Assembly: GCA_033439265.1 (NCBI GenBank)
Contig: JAVTVX010000020.1
Span: forward strand, 20,168,001-20,232,000
Source: Dillenia suffruticosa
Taxonomy: Eukaryota > Streptophyta > Magnoliopsida > Dilleniales > Dilleniaceae
DNA: 64,000 nucleotides
Direction of reading: 5' to 3'
This document shows, piece by piece, positions 12,300 through 25,622 of the stretch (its first letter is position 1; every line of letters begins with the position of its first letter). The position numbers and the translations under genes were made by a program. Below the pieces are notes generated by a model that was not told the origin of the DNA, made no database searches, and saw only the letters and a list, made by a program, of their open reading frames with translations.

Positions 12300-14504
12300 A
12301 TAGATTCAATGCCAAAAGAAGTCCGTGAAAGTAGTCTTCCCAAAGTCCAGACTAAACAATCACAAATTTCAACTAGACTTCCTCTGTTTAGGTGAAAGAA
12401 GGAGGGATGGGTATATACAATACCAAGTAAATGCATTAAATATTATGATAGTAAATAAGGGATGTGATGATTATAGACATGTCAAATCATTATTTCAAAA
12501 TTATATCGTTGTATCAATAGAAATTCAAAGTTCATTATTAAACATCAAGTTTCCAAACAAGATTCAATAAATCATAATGAATAAATCATATGCATCCAGT
12601 TATATTCATATGTTTTCCAAAATCATGGATCTCAACAATAGTTTATTGCGACCAAGGGTGGAACTATCAAGAGTTTTCATATTTTTTCAGTTCACAAACA
12701 CCCTAATCTTGGTGTTGGCTTGGGCCTCCCCTGGGGTGCTACTAGGCTAGTCCAAAGGGATGACTTTGAAGGCACCTCTCAAGTATAACTACCTTCTTAG
12801 TCATATAAACCTCCAATCAGGTCACGTCATTGGACCCGCACTGTGGAAGGGAATGACTATAGTCATTAGATCATGCATACAATACCATTTTGCAAATATC
12901 ATAACATTGTTCAAACATTTCTCAATCATGCACATTATTTTTTAATTCAACACAAGGATTCATATTTCATTCCAAACTCCTTTTCGAGACACTTCACAAT
13001 CATAAAACAATTTGAAAACCAATTTTAAAAGTATTTGTAAAATCAAGTAAAACATTTTCTCATCTAAAATTATAATCATACATCCACTCATCTCTTGAGA
13101 AGGTTACAATGAAGTCCAACTCCTACTTGAGTCCTAATTGCCTAAAACCTAAGGCAATAAATGTCAATTAAACATTTAATCACTCGTGAAACTAGGGCTA
13201 ATCAAATTTCCCCAATATAACACAAACTCTAATTTCTAAAATCCATAAGTGTGTGTTCTAATTCTATCAACCACACACTAATTGCATATTTATACCATTA
13301 CTATTCATAATTTTCCCAAATCTCAACATTTATAAACTCTAGTTCTAAATTCATAAATTCACATTCTTCAAATCTCAACATAAATCTTAAAAATAAGTAA
13401 CGTTATCTCAAATCTAAAATGAAAGGGAAATATTACATCTATTTGTGTCGCTAATTGTCCCCAGTTGAAAAATCACTAAAACCCTGATTTTCTCTCACTA
13501 GAAAACCTAGTCCTCTCCCTAGGTTTGATCTTTGAGGGTTTGGAAGCTAAAATCCATAGGTTTGGGAAGAGTTTCAATGGATTTCAAAGGAGAAATAGAG
13601 AGAAAGAGAGGAAAGGGAGAGACAAACGAGACAGAAGTGAGAGAGGGAGAGAGTGTTATGAGATTTGAGGCTCCATTCAAGCCTATTTATAGTGAAAGAT
13701 TCATTTACCATTTTGCTCTCCATGGCTCAAGAGTGTTGATTGGGTTGGTTGTCCTCTTTTGTCATTTCACACCCTAAAAGCATAAAAATTTGCTCAGACA
13801 AGTCGACTTATATTGTAACAAGACGACCTAGAATACAAAAAAATAAAAGTCTCAAGTTGACTTGCATTATAAACAAGTCGACATAGAATTCAAAAATCTA
13901 AGTCTCAAGTCAATCTGAACACTAGACAAGTTGAGCTAAAGAGAATAAGTCTCAGAAATCCAATATTGAAATTAAGCGAGTCGATTTGACCATAAGATAA
14001 GTCGATTTGACTTCACAATAACACAAGTACTAAGTCGACTCAATGTTAGAACAAGTCAGTTTGTCAAAACCAAGTCTCAGAATTCTAGTTTGTGAGCTAA
14101 CCAAGTCGATTTATCATAACCAAGGCTCAGAATCCTAGTATGCTGACTAATCGAGTTGACTTACCAATTGCATAAGTCAACTTGAACATTGGCATAAAGA
14201 CCTTAAGGCGACCTAACCGCTACGCAAGTCAACTTGTCCGGCACAATTCATGAAATTCAAGTCAACTTACCAACAATACAAGTCAACTTGTCAAGTCTAA
14301 ATCTTAGAAATATCAAAGTTATTGGTGCTAATGCACACTGCCATCACTTTCTTACACGCCCTCAATTTCTAAAGAGGACATAAAACTTCAATGAAAATTC
14401 ATAATGCTTCTTTTGATACTTCAAAACTAATACAAGTCTAGATTTTTTCGGAATTACATGAAGAAACTAATTGAAAATTCAAATGCCGAATTTTCGGCAT
14501 TACA
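12300..14504 (-). repeat. Damaged LTR of the same long-LTR gypsy family
   Basis: The right end, ATTTTCGGCATTACA at 14490-14504, is the complement of an LTR start (compare TGTAACACCGAAAAC at 8607). The interior aligns by eye with the plus-oriented solo LTR: TTTGGAAGCTAAAATCCATA near 13538 matches the complement of 9218-9237. A TATA box lies on the minus strand at 13681-13692 (CTATAAATAGGC). The left end has no clear TGTCAC terminus or matching duplication, so that border is approximate. Confidence 0.75.
13795..14310. repeat. Degenerate palindromic repeats (CAAGTCGACTTG type) upstream of the LTR TATA box
   Basis: About 15 or more variants of CAAGTCGACTTG (CAAGTTGACTTG, CAAGTCAACTTG, AAGTCGATTTG and so on) occur every 20-40 bases, often in pairs. 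In LTR sense they lie upstream of the TATA box at 13681-13692, in U3. The plus-oriented solo LTR has only two such words (near 8930 and 8978). Confidence 0.8.
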
Positions 14505-15253
<749 letters not shown>

Positions 15254-16654
15254 ATGGAACTCATATCCATGGTTGAAGAGCATCTTATCCAACCTGAGAC
15301 AGACTATGACAGGGCTAAGGAAGTGATGGACTTTGACAATACCAAAGCTGGAGTTAAAGGACTTGTAGATTCTGGGGTAACAAAAATCCCTAGATTCTTT
15401 GTTCATCCTCCTGAAAGTTTACAAGATTCACCAGTTGACATCCAAGGTATGAACCTTGGTATTCCTATTATCGATCTGGGAGGCTTTCAAAGTGGAAGAC
15501 GGAAAGAGATAGTTGAAGAAATTCGCGAGGCTTCTGAAACATGGGGTTTCTTTCAGGTGGTCAACCATGGAATTCCGGTTAGCGTTATGAATGAAATGAT
15601 ACATGGTATTCGAAGATTCCACGAACTGTCTAAAGAAGAGAAGATGTTGTGGTATTCCCATGATTTTTATCAAAGAGTGAGGTATTATTGCAACGGAGAT
15701 CTCTTGATAGCCAAGGCTGCAAATTGGAGGGACTCAATATCATGCGAATACAGAGATGATACACTAGACCCAGAAGCAATACCGCAAGTTTGCAGGTTTA
15801 TTTATTGCCTAAACCATTTTTTTTTTTAATTTTGGCAATAACCCCCTTTTTCTTGTTATCTTGAATCTGAATAGCTTCTTGCTTTGATTGCAGGAATTCA
15901 ATAAGTGAGTACATGGAACATGAGTTTGGACTCAGAGACATACTGTGTGAATTACTTTCAGAGGCTTTAAGCCTCACAAGTGACTACCTTGCTAGCTTGG
16001 AATGCATGAAGACTGAATCATTAGTATGCCACTATTACCCTGCATGCCCTGAGCCTGATCTGACTCTTGGTACCACCAAGCACTGCGATCCTTCATTGAT
16101 AACGATTCTCTTGCAAGACAACATCGGTGCCCTCCAAGTTCTTCACCACAATTATTGGGTTGATGTGTCCCCCATGAAAGGAGCACTTGTGGTCAACATT
16201 GGAGGGTTTATGCAGGTACACTTCTGTTTCTTCCTTATGATCCTGATACAGGGCAGATGTTTAATTAGTATGCTATGTTAGAATCCTATCATTAGCCATA
16301 TAATGCCAAATCCACTTGATTTACCATAATCTGATGCATGTATTTATTGTATTCAGCTTAGTGACAAACAGCCTTTTTCAATGTCGTCGGCTTTGTGTGT
16401 AGCTTATCACCAATGACAAGTTCAAGAGTGTGGAGCACAGAGTTCTGGCAAGGAGTGTTGGCCCCAGGATTTCAGCTGCATGTTTCTTCTATCCAAGTAC
16501 TAGAAATAAATTGAAGCCATATGGTCCGATAAAGGAGTTGCTATCTGAAGTCAATCCACCTCTTTATAGGGGCACATCTCACAATGAATATCTGCATTAT
16601 TGTGCATCCAAGGGACTAGACGGCACATCTGCTCTCCCTCATTTTAAGCTATGA
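15254..16654 (+). CDS. 2-oxoglutarate/Fe(II)-dependent dioxygenase, ACC-oxidase-homolog type (371 aa, 3 exons)
   Basis: Exons 15254-15795, 15894-16215 and 16403-16654; both introns are GT-AG and the frame is continuous over 1116 nt. The N-terminal DIOX_N domain (about residues 60-165; [22 protein letters not shown]) is followed by the 2OG-Fe(II) oxygenase domain. Iron ligands are H244, D246 (KHCDP) and H300 (VEHRV); the 2-oxoglutarate anchor is R310-I-S312. Length and two-intron structure fit the plant family annotated as 1-aminocyclopropane-1-carboxylate oxidase homologs, soluble enzymes of specialised metabolism. True ACC oxidase activity is not implied, and the substrate cannot be read from sequence. 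One oddity: the usually conserved NIGD before exon 3 reads NIGG. A nearer AG (about 16358) offers a weaker alternative acceptor for exon 3. It is the only intact member of the local array. Confidence 0.9.
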
Positions 16655-18769
16655 TCTGATTATGTTCCATTCCACCTATAGGTATTCAAGAACTATGCTA
16701 TTGCTTTTAAAAAAAAAAGGGAAAAAATAAAGAAAGAAAGAAAGCACTAGAAAAACTTAAATTGGCCCCATCACAAAATGCCCAAAACTTGAAACCATCA
16801 TGTGGGACTACAATACAGATCACTATTGACCAACTTATTTTGTATCACATACTTGATCTATGATACAAATACAGTCTTTTGGTTGCTTTTTGAAGTTGGA
16901 AGTTTCCAGAGTTAGTACCTAAAACTGTGGTCTCACACGGTCATGTTATATGGAATTGGCTTTTATTGTCAAGTGGCATTCAAAGAAGATGACATTGAAT
17001 CAGTAGTAATAAATGAAAAACTAGTTTTTGAGGATCAATTGGAAACTTAAGTTAGTTTACCAGCCAATGCTTGCAATGCCGTAGCTCCTGGCATTACCAA
17101 GTGAACAAAGCAACTTTCAGAGATTGATTATGTGCTTTGTCATTGAGAAGAGGATAACAGAGGAACATTCACTGATATGGCAAGTGAAGTTTGCTCATTC
17201 TATTTGGAAACAAAAATGAAAAGCCCAACACAGCTCTCTGGAAAATTTTTGTGTGAACTCAATTGCTTTCTTTAAGTTATCTTTGCCTTAACAATTGGGC
17301 AATTGGGTGTTGTATCATCTAATTAATTTTTACGTGAATAAATTCCAAAGTGATATATGCTAATTTTATTCTCATTAAGGGGACAAAATTGGGAAATTTT
17401 CATCTTGGCGGATTTGACACAACTCAGATTGTCTTGTTGCTCAAGTTTCATAAAAGCTGCTAAATTTTAGTTAGTTTGCTGTGACAATTTTTTCTAATTT
17501 TCTGTCTCTCAAACATGAGACTGCATGCCTATATTGAAACTTCAATGTATTGATAACATAAATTTTTGGCCCCAGAAGGGATGAACTTGCCATTTTTGTG
17601 AGTTTGGAAGGTTTTAATAAAAACTTAAATTTGGCCATTTTAGTATATTCACTGAGGGAGGAATACAAAACTAGGGGCATCACTCTTAAGTGAGGTCTAT
17701 GCCATCATTCTTAGGAAGCCTTTGATTTGTGACCTTGTTTTTTGGGCAGTGGCTGCTTCCACTTGCCTTGATTCTTGGAGTTTCTTCTGAAGAATCATTC
17801 GCTTGTTATCTACTTATACTCACTTCTTCAAAAATTGCATCTGAAGCACCAGCATTTAACCCTGGCCTCTATGTTCTAAAAATGGGGAAAAAATGATATT
17901 CCTATAATATACCCTAAAGAACTTCTTGAATTACCTGAACTAGAAATTCCTCATTCACCGGGGAGCATCTAGAATAGGGATTTTGAAGGATTTATATTTA
18001 GATGGTGCTGGAACACCGAAAAAGCCTGGCATCTACATGGTGGAACAAGTGCAAGAATTCTATGAGATTTAAGGCACTTTTTCTTCTTGTTTGGCTGCTG
18101 ATGTCTATAGAAGAGTTACACTTATTTTGAAATTCTTTCATTTTCCCTATTATACCTAGAGCTTCATGATTTCTAAGTAAATTTCATGACTTGACCAAAC
18201 CCTTGAATTCAACATGGTCTGAAATTTGAGATAAAGAAACTTAAATTTCTTGCTCATAAAGGTGATACAAAACACACCCACATGCTACAATTGTGCAGCG
18301 CACTATGGAGACCAGGAGCTTGGATGGCAGAATCATTGATGGGGATGGGATTTTTCTCGTCCACCGGATATGGCATTTTTTAGGATTGGAATTTCTCGGT
18401 TTGGGATCTAAGTTTGTTAATTGTAGAGATTTTGTGTCTGTTACAGCTGATGATTGACTGCATGTCTCGGTTTGTTGGCAATAGTCTTTCTATTTATTGG
18501 CTAAAATATTTAGACCAACTGATGCCTGTTTTGTGACCATCTGTCCATTTCATAATATTATTTGCACTAATATACCAAATTTTGGTATACAGACAAGAAA
18601 TTATTATGCTTGGAACACAACACAATAAGTAATCTTGCTCTTTATTATAAACACTGGAATTCTTCTCTCTTCTCATTTCCAGAATAGGGTTGCAACATTA
18701 ATCTATCACTCTTGCTACAAACATGGAAGATGGTGAGGGGATTTCTCCAAAAAAAAAAAAAAAAAGCTT
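16655..18769. other. Intergenic, nothing recognised
   Basis: Downstream of the dioxygenase gene. Short AT-rich ORFs only, none with a family motif. A 17-base A run at about 18750-18767 marks the edge of the Tat-type retrotransposon remnant. Confidence 0.55.
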
Positions 18770-19627
18770 GGAGACCGATCGATTGGTGCCATCCAAGTCT
18801 GAACTGGCAAGCTTGGAGAGCATGTTGGCTCTAGCATTCTCGAATCTAGGAATTTGCTATATGTCAACCTTGTTGAATTTGCTCATTACTTCTCAAAGTT
18901 TGGTAAGATATTTCACCATCATTGACTCTTTAGTCTCATATATTACCTCGACTTGTTTGACCATGAGCTGGTTATCTGTGAAGATCAAGATGTCTTGGGC
19001 TCCCAATAATGCTGCAATTCTCAATCCTATCAAGGGCGCTTTGTACTCCACTTGGTTATTAATGGCTTAAAAGTTAAAGCTGAGTGCATATTTCACTTTG
19101 AAGTCATTGAGACCTATCAAGATGATCCCATTGCAGCTCCCTGATGAGTTGGAGGACCCATCTAGATGCAAGGTCCATGTTGGTGGTAAGCACCCTTTTG
19201 GATGGTCATCATTGACTTGCTCGGTGAAACTTGGAAGTGTGTATTTGAGGATGAAATCGGCTAGGGCTGACCTTTGATGGCGGGTCTTGATTGATATTCA
19301 ATGTCAAATTCGTCAAGTTCGATACCTCATTTGATGAGTTGGCCTAAAATGTCCCTTTTTTGTAAGATCTACTTTAGAGACTAATTGATTAGAACCATGA
19401 TTGTGTGTGCCTGAAAGTATGGCCGAACGCACCGAGCAGTTGTGACGAGAGCAATTGTCATCTTCTCGATAGACTTGTAGTTGATTTTAGACTTTTAAAG
19501 CACACGACTCACATAATAAACTGGTTTTTGTATAGTGGTTTCCTGTCTTACAAGTACAGAAAAGAGGACTCGATTAGATACAGGTAAATAAAAATAGAGT
19601 TTCTCACTAAGGATAGGCCAAGAGAGT
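18770..19627 (-). pseudogene. RNase H region of the Tat-type remnant
   Basis: The minus strand contains WTLHLDGSSNSSGSCNG (near 19175-19125), NNQVEYKA (near 19055) and, upstream, PYFQAHTIMVLINQ (near 19420-19390), motifs of the RT connection and RNase H of Tat elements. Fossil. Confidence 0.75.
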
Positions 19628-22414
19628 TGTCACGCCCCGACCCTCGAGTTGAGTACGCAATAACCGCTACATTATCTCGACATACGGGCAGCATCCCCTT
19701 ATATATCGGGACAATGCAAGACATTCCACTTGTTCAACCTGTTTTAAAAACAACTCAACAGCATTCAAATGACCCTCCTAGATCATCAATTATCAAAGGC
19801 ATACAAGGACACACAAACAGAGAATTCACCGATCCATCCCTGTACATGCACGCATGCAATTTGGCCAACTCGGCCTTCCAGACAATTTCCAACACCCTTT
19901 CATCTACATACAACTCAACAATATACAAGGGATCGTCTCAGTCCATTTTATCACAACAGGCATGCGGGAGTCCATCCCAGCCAATCGAAATCAAATACAT
20001 GCATAAGGCCATCTCGGCCGATCAAAGAAATATTAATAAAAATTTTATCAAACACCAGATGTCTCAAAATTCATAAGTAAAGTCCAAATGTCCCAATTTA
20101 ATAATAAAATTTTCAAAAGCAAAGTTTTAAACAAAATAAAACGAGTTCCATCATAACCAAATATAGATTCTATTAATACTTGCCCCAAGAGATAGGACAA
20201 GTATCAATCAAATTCAAATTAAAAGAATAGTACAATTGTTTTCCCTTCCATGGATTACACATCAACCTAAAATAAACCCTATATCATTAAATACCTATGC
20301 AAATCAACAAAAATAATTCTTTCGCAACTTTCAAGTGAAATCTCCCTACTAAGTATCCTCTTAAAAATGTTAAGAGAGAGGTGAGTATTGGGAATACTCA
20401 GCGAGTGGAGTGCAATAGTGTTGTGACAATAAATGAGGGGTGAATGTCGGGAAATCAAAATATATTTCTTAAACAACTCTTTGAATATAAAATAGTCTCA
20501 ACAAATCAAAATAATTCAAACAAATATACATCCATAAATTTCAGTCTTCCCAAAATCATGAGGTTCTATGAAAAACACTCCCGTACCAAATTTGACCAAA
20601 CCCAGACGAAAGCCCGCCAATGGTTTTCATTCAATATATCTCAAAATACCAAAACCCCCTTCCCTGACGTTGAATCGTGCCTCACTGGCGTGCATCTAGA
20701 TATAGCTCGACATACAGCAAAGGGAGTCACGTCTGTCTCCCCCGCTAATCTAATCCAACCCTCAACCATCTCACCCCGTCGGGTCGCTTCGTGGGGGGAA
20801 TGACTATAGCCATTAATCTCATGCACCGTTTCATTCACAAATATCCAATTCATAATTCATGTGCCAAAATTTCAACAAAACAATTTATAAATCATACAAT
20901 AACATTCATAATTCAAATATTTCACAATATATGGCACATATTCATTTATAAACTCAATGGATGCATTCGCAATTCAAATTCTCATTTTAGATATTCCACC
21001 ATCACAAAGCAATTCATATAAATCATGTAAAAATCATTCAAAATCATTTATAAAGAATTTTAAATCATTTACTCATTTAAAATCACAATGAACCATCCAC
21101 TCATTTTTTGATAGGGTAATCACTCTCAATTCCCAAATCGAATAAAATCTAACCCCTCATTTAATTTTGAATGCCTTAACTTAAGACATTGGTCACAAAT
21201 AAATCATTAAATCATACACCAATCCTAGAGCAAAGTGGTTCTTCTCAATACATCACAAATTCCTAACCTCCCAATAATTTCCGACACAACATATTATAAA
21301 AAAATAGCCGTACCTTGACCTACACTTCTTGGATCATGGAAATTCCAATTTTTACTAAAATTTAGGCATAAAACTACAGCTTTGATGCTTATGTCCTAAA
21401 TCCATTCAAAGCATAGCAAAGCATCTAAGTCCATGAACATCATAGTCCAGAATTCAAAATTCCTATCTGCGCAGCCATGGGAAAAAACCTATAACTTTCA
21501 CTACACACATCCAAATCACTGATTCTTATCTCAAATTAAAGCCAAGACATAGATCTACAACTTTCATGTTCAAGGCTTAGCAGAATTCAGCCTAGAAGGT
21601 ATCTTAAAATTGAAAGAAAGACAAGCAACTGCAGCAGGACAGAAACAGGGCATTCTGCACCACGAAAATTTTTTGAAAAATCATAACAAATTCGGCTCTT
21701 ATCCAATTTCAACGAATCACATCTCATTTTCAAGATATGGGAGTCACTTTCATATGCAAAAAGCCTCACATGAATTGCTTTTGTGCAAAGAGAGTTATGA
21801 CTAAAAGATCGTAGTATGCTTATTAAGCAAAAATCATGAATTTCAGAAAATGCATTCTTATTCAAATTCCACACATTTTCAAAATATATACAGGATTTCT
21901 CACCCTAAATTAACCCTAAATTCATTCAATTTATCGAAGGAATTAGAATTTCTCTTACCTAGGGTTTTCACATTCGCAGATCTAACTTTCGTGCGCCATT
22001 CGATTCAGTCTGAAACCTACACTGCTTCCAAATCGAAGCAAAGTTCAAAAATTTAAGCTTAAGCACTATGAAAATCAAAACCCTAGAGCTATAGGTTAGA
22101 ACTTTCACCCTTACCTACGTAGGAGATGAGTGCAGGTAGTCTAGGGTGTTCGAAGGATCCATTGGACACCAATTTGGGGTTTCAGCAGAAGGGAAGTGCT
22201 CATAGTGAGCACTGCGCGAGCGAGCAAAGGAGGGAGAGAAGTTGAAGGAGAGGGAGAGAGTGAGAGTGAGAGACGAGTGAGAGAGAGAAGCGCAGGAGAG
22301 GAATGAGAGGAGAAAAAAAAAAAGAAAAGCTTCGGGTGAAATGTACATTTGGGAAAGTGACTTTTCCCTTTTTTTTCTTTTTTTTTTCTTTGACTTTTCT
22401 TTTTTGGTGTTACA
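19628..22414 (-). repeat. Solo LTR of the long-LTR gypsy family (2787 bp), target duplication AGAGT
   Basis: On the plus strand it runs from TGTCACGCCCCGACCC to TTTTTTGGTGTTACA, with AGAGT directly before (19623-19627) and after (22415-22419). No internal region is present. A 17-base perfect stem-loop (GAGTATT-GGG-AATACTC) lies at 20383-20399. The purine-rich stretch 22215-22310 matches the GA-rich part of the LTR at 3386-5996. Its insertion splits the RT from the RNase H of an older element. Confidence 0.93.
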
Positions 22415-22419
22415 AGAGT

Positions 22420-23250
22420 AGAGGAGGCAATGAGAGATAATCCTTGAGCTTGTCAAAGATTGTCTAGCACTTCGACATCCACACGAATTTTTGAAACTTC
22501 TTCAAGGTGTCGAAGAAAGGTTTGAATTTTTCTCACTTTCAACATAAACAGGCTTAAGGCTATAATCTGTCCCGTGAGGCGTTGTATCTTCTTCAATGAT
22601 TTGGACGGCACCATGTCTAGGATGGTTTGAATCTTCTACCAGTTGGCCTTAATTCATAAGTTAGTTATCAAAATGCCCTAGAACTTGCCTGATGTGATCA
22701 TAAAAGTACACTTGGCTGGGTTTAACTTCATAGTGTAGTGTTCCAGCATCTTGAGTTTTTCCTTGAGATATGCTATATCATTCACATAGGCCTCCACGTT
22801 TCTACTGAGATACTCGCTATAGACATTGTTAATCAGTCGTTGAAAGGTTGCTCCTGTGTTTTTCAAGTTGAGTGACATGATCTTGCAATAATAGGTGTCG
22901 AACTCCATGATGAAACTTGTTTTTTCTTCGTCATTTGGGGCCATGCGTACTTGATTGTAGTCAGAATACGCATTCACAAAACTTAAAAACCAATAGCCTA
23001 ATAAGTTGTTCACAAGTTTGTCAATATTGGGGAACAAATAGCTATCCTTTGAACATGTCTCATTGAGATTGGTGAAGTCGAAACACTTCCTTCACTTGCC
23101 GTTTTCTTTTTTTCACCATAACCATATTTGCCAACCATTTGGGATATTTCACTTCTCAGATAAAATTTGCCGCTATAAGCTTTTGCTCTTCTCGTATTGC
23201 TCACCGACGCTCTAACGCAAACACCTTCTTCTTCTGTTTCACAGACTTGC
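22420..23250 (-). pseudogene. Reverse transcriptase region of the Tat-type remnant
   Basis: Tat-style RT motifs on the minus strand at 22678-23037 (FPNIDKLVNNLLGYWFLSF; DEEKTSFIMEF; NTGATFQRLINNVYSEYL; VEAYVNDI). It lies beside the solo LTR and is decayed. Confidence 0.8.
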
Positions 23251-23465
23251 GACTTGCATCTACCGTCAGTTTATTGATTCCCAACATGTCTTCAGGTGAC
23301 CATGCATAAACTTTAAAGTTTTGGCATAGGCACTCTGTGATGGCGTCCCAAAGAGGTGTCGGTAGGTGGGCTCCAATTTGAATAGTTTGACGACCTCAAC
23401 CACCTTCTCACTAGGTTTGGGTTTAGCAACTTGTTCGATATTATCTTTAAGTTCTATGGCTTCTA

Positions 23466-23950
23466 TTAAGAGGTTCTTCTTTTCCTGTTTTGGTGTAGAG
23501 GCATTTTGAGGGTTGGGATTGCAATTGAGTATTGGATACCGAGAAGAGTTCTAAATTTGATCTTCATATGCTTGATACTTGACAAGACTTCCAAGTTGTC
23601 TAAACTAAAGCGGCCCAAGGATAACATTGTAAAAGGATATAAGTTTGACCACATTGAAAGTGGTAGTGGTAGCATGATTAGGAGATGTTTCTAAGGTTAC
23701 TAGAAGTGAAATAGTAGTCTTAGGGTATAATCACTCATTAGAAAATCCCCTTAAAAATCTGGCATGGGGTTGAAGATACATTCGATTTAAACCCATTTGT
23801 CGGAAGACGTCCCAATAGAGGATATCGCAATTTATCCCTTGGTCGATGAAGACTCTTTTCATAATGTACTAACCTGTCTTGGCGGTAATAACCAGTGGGT
23901 CATGTCAATTTGGGTCAATCCCACTAGATCATTATTGTCGAAACTAATCA
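23466..23950 (-). pseudogene. Protease-like region of the Tat-type remnant
   Basis: The minus strand contains DPLVITAK, VFIDQGINCDILYW and NVILGRFSLDNLEVLSS, resembling the active-site and downstream motifs of Tat-lineage proteases. Decayed. Confidence 0.65.
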
Positions 23951-24010
23951 TTGATCTTTTTCTCATTGGCAACATGACAATAGGAGAAACAGAATGGGAT
24001 AAGGTATGAA

Positions 24011-25144
24011 GTTTCTTCGGCTAAACAATTAGTTTATTCCCACGATAGCGTCAATCAATTAAACGTAGATTTTGTTCTACAAATAAACTGCTCTGCTAAC
24101 TTGAGCAAGAAACCGGTGCAGATGAAACTCCTGGGCCTTCGTGGATAATAAGACCTACAAATACCCATCGGAGATGGTCCTACGGCGGAAGTTTCGACAC
24201 TTAAGTCAAAAGAAGAGATGAGAGAGAGAAAGAACATAGTGGGTAGAGGCTTAGATTAATCTTGTATAATCTCTATGTGAGGTGTGTATGTAGGGTTGTC
24301 TAACACGTCTGGCAGTTGCCTATGTTTGGTATATGTTGAATGTGCATGCATGATAAGTTTCTTGTTTAGGGCCGTAGAAACTCTAGTTATCTTATGAAAA
24401 GACCGTCTGAGATCTTCTGAGATTATAGTCAAGAATCTTTAAGAGACTTATGATCTTATAGATCAAGGAAAGTTCAAATTGTCACGGGAAATTGTCTACT
24501 TTATCATGGGAGATTATGAGGATTTCCTTTGTTATCGGGAGAAATTGATCCAAGAATCAGGGGAGATTCAAATTTTAGGTGATCATGATCTTAATTCGCT
24601 AGGCAGAGATATTACTCAGTGGAAGACCAATCGCTAGTAGCCGAGAGGTTTTAATTGGGCAGTGGTCGATAGACATAAGCGAGAGTATTTGACCGAGAGA
24701 GTATTTGACCGAGAGAGTATTCGACCGACCTCATACTACAGTTATTTTGGGGTGTTTACCAAGAGACTCCTAGATAGTCTGTGGTTGTGGCCTAATAGGT
24801 CTGGTAGTCTCTAGTTTTTATAATTATTAACTGTTGGACCATGTATCATCGGTAACTATTTTTAACTATTTAGGATTTAGTTAAACAAAGAGCGTAGAAG
24901 AAGAATATCTAAAACTAAATTGAGAAAAAGATCAAAAGATAATTGATTTTACAAGAGAGGCGGTACAATCGGATTTCATTTAAAATGTCCAATGTTGCCA
25001 TTTTTCAAAAAATTTTGAAACGAAAACGAATATCAAAATGCATCGGTGCCTCCTTGATTTGTATAAAGTAGCCATCTCTGCCGTCCAAGAATTCTGACTT
25101 GCAACAATGGCAACCTTGCGAATGGCCGGTGAATGAATTTGTAG
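24011..25144. other. Spacer between the Tat remnant and the first dioxygenase pseudogene
   Basis: Probably eroded retrotransposon flank. The only distinct structure is a 16-bp unit repeated three times at 24681-24728 (GAGAGTATTTGACCGA, the last copy with one change). No gene recognised. Confidence 0.5.
24681..24728. repeat. 16-bp tandem repeat, 3 copies
   Basis: GAGAGTATTTGACCGA at 24681, 24697 and 24713; the third copy has C for T in the centre. Confidence 0.9.
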
Positions 25145-25622
25145 ACAACGAGACAAAGTGTTAAAGAAGTTGTAGATTCCGGCATCAAAAGCATACCTCG
25201 TATGTTCATCCATCCGTTAGACACCGCACCATCATCATTGCATCTGCAGATCTCCAGGGCTACCAAATCAGAAACATGTGGTATTTTAAATATAGTCAAT
25301 CCTATTATACCCACTAGTGTTATGGACAAGTTGCTAGACAGTCGAGCAATTCAATGAACTACCTAAGGAGGCCAAACTAGAGTTTTACTCCCCCGAATTT
25401 AAAGGAAAGTTGTATTATTATACCTGTGAAGCTCTTTTAGGGTCTGATCCTCCAGGTTGGAAGGAAAAACTAAACTTATTTATGAATTTACAGATGGTCA
25501 AGGCACTTGGACTCAGAAGTGACCATCTAGCAAGCCTTGAATGCTTTGACACGCTTCGATTGGCGGGCAATTATTGCCCACCTTGCCCCCAGCCAGAATC
25601 AAGCAGACACATAGCTAAATAA
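25145..25622 (+). pseudogene. 2OGD pseudogene A (first dead copy of the array)
   Basis: Homologous to the intact gene at 15254-16654. Recognisable pieces in shifting frames: DSGIKSIPRMFIHP near 25170, FYSPEFKGKLYYYTCEALLG at about 25380-25440, then LGLRSDHLASLECFD and NYCPPCPQPE. The DIOX_N core is shortened. An internal deletion runs from late exon 1 (after a GATGGTC word near 25500) directly into exon 2 coding sequence, removing the exon 1 end, intron 1 and the start of exon 2. The reading ends at a stop at 25620-25622, before the iron-binding HxD. No exon 3 follows. It cannot make an active dioxygenase. Confidence 0.85.

Larger units (their letters stand above)
18770..24010 (-). mobile_element. 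Old Ty3/gypsy remnant, Tat/Ogre-like, split by a solo LTR
   Basis: On the minus strand, protease-like (about 23950-23480), reverse transcriptase (about 23250-22420) and RNase H (about 19600-18770) regions appear in pol order, interrupted by the LTR at 19628-22414. The RT style (FPNIDKLVNNLLGYWFLSF, AYSDYNQVRMAPNDEEKTSF, GATFQRLINNVY) and RNase H style (WTLHLDGSSNSSGSCNG) are those of the Tat lineage. It is heavily decayed with many breaks; no LTR of its own was identified. Old by its degree of decay. Confidence 0.8.

Noticed and set aside
16355-16402. Alternative acceptor (TTCAG at about 16358) for exon 3 of the dioxygenase
   Set aside because: It would insert residues not found in the family; the acceptor at 16402 restores the standard LITNDKFKS start.
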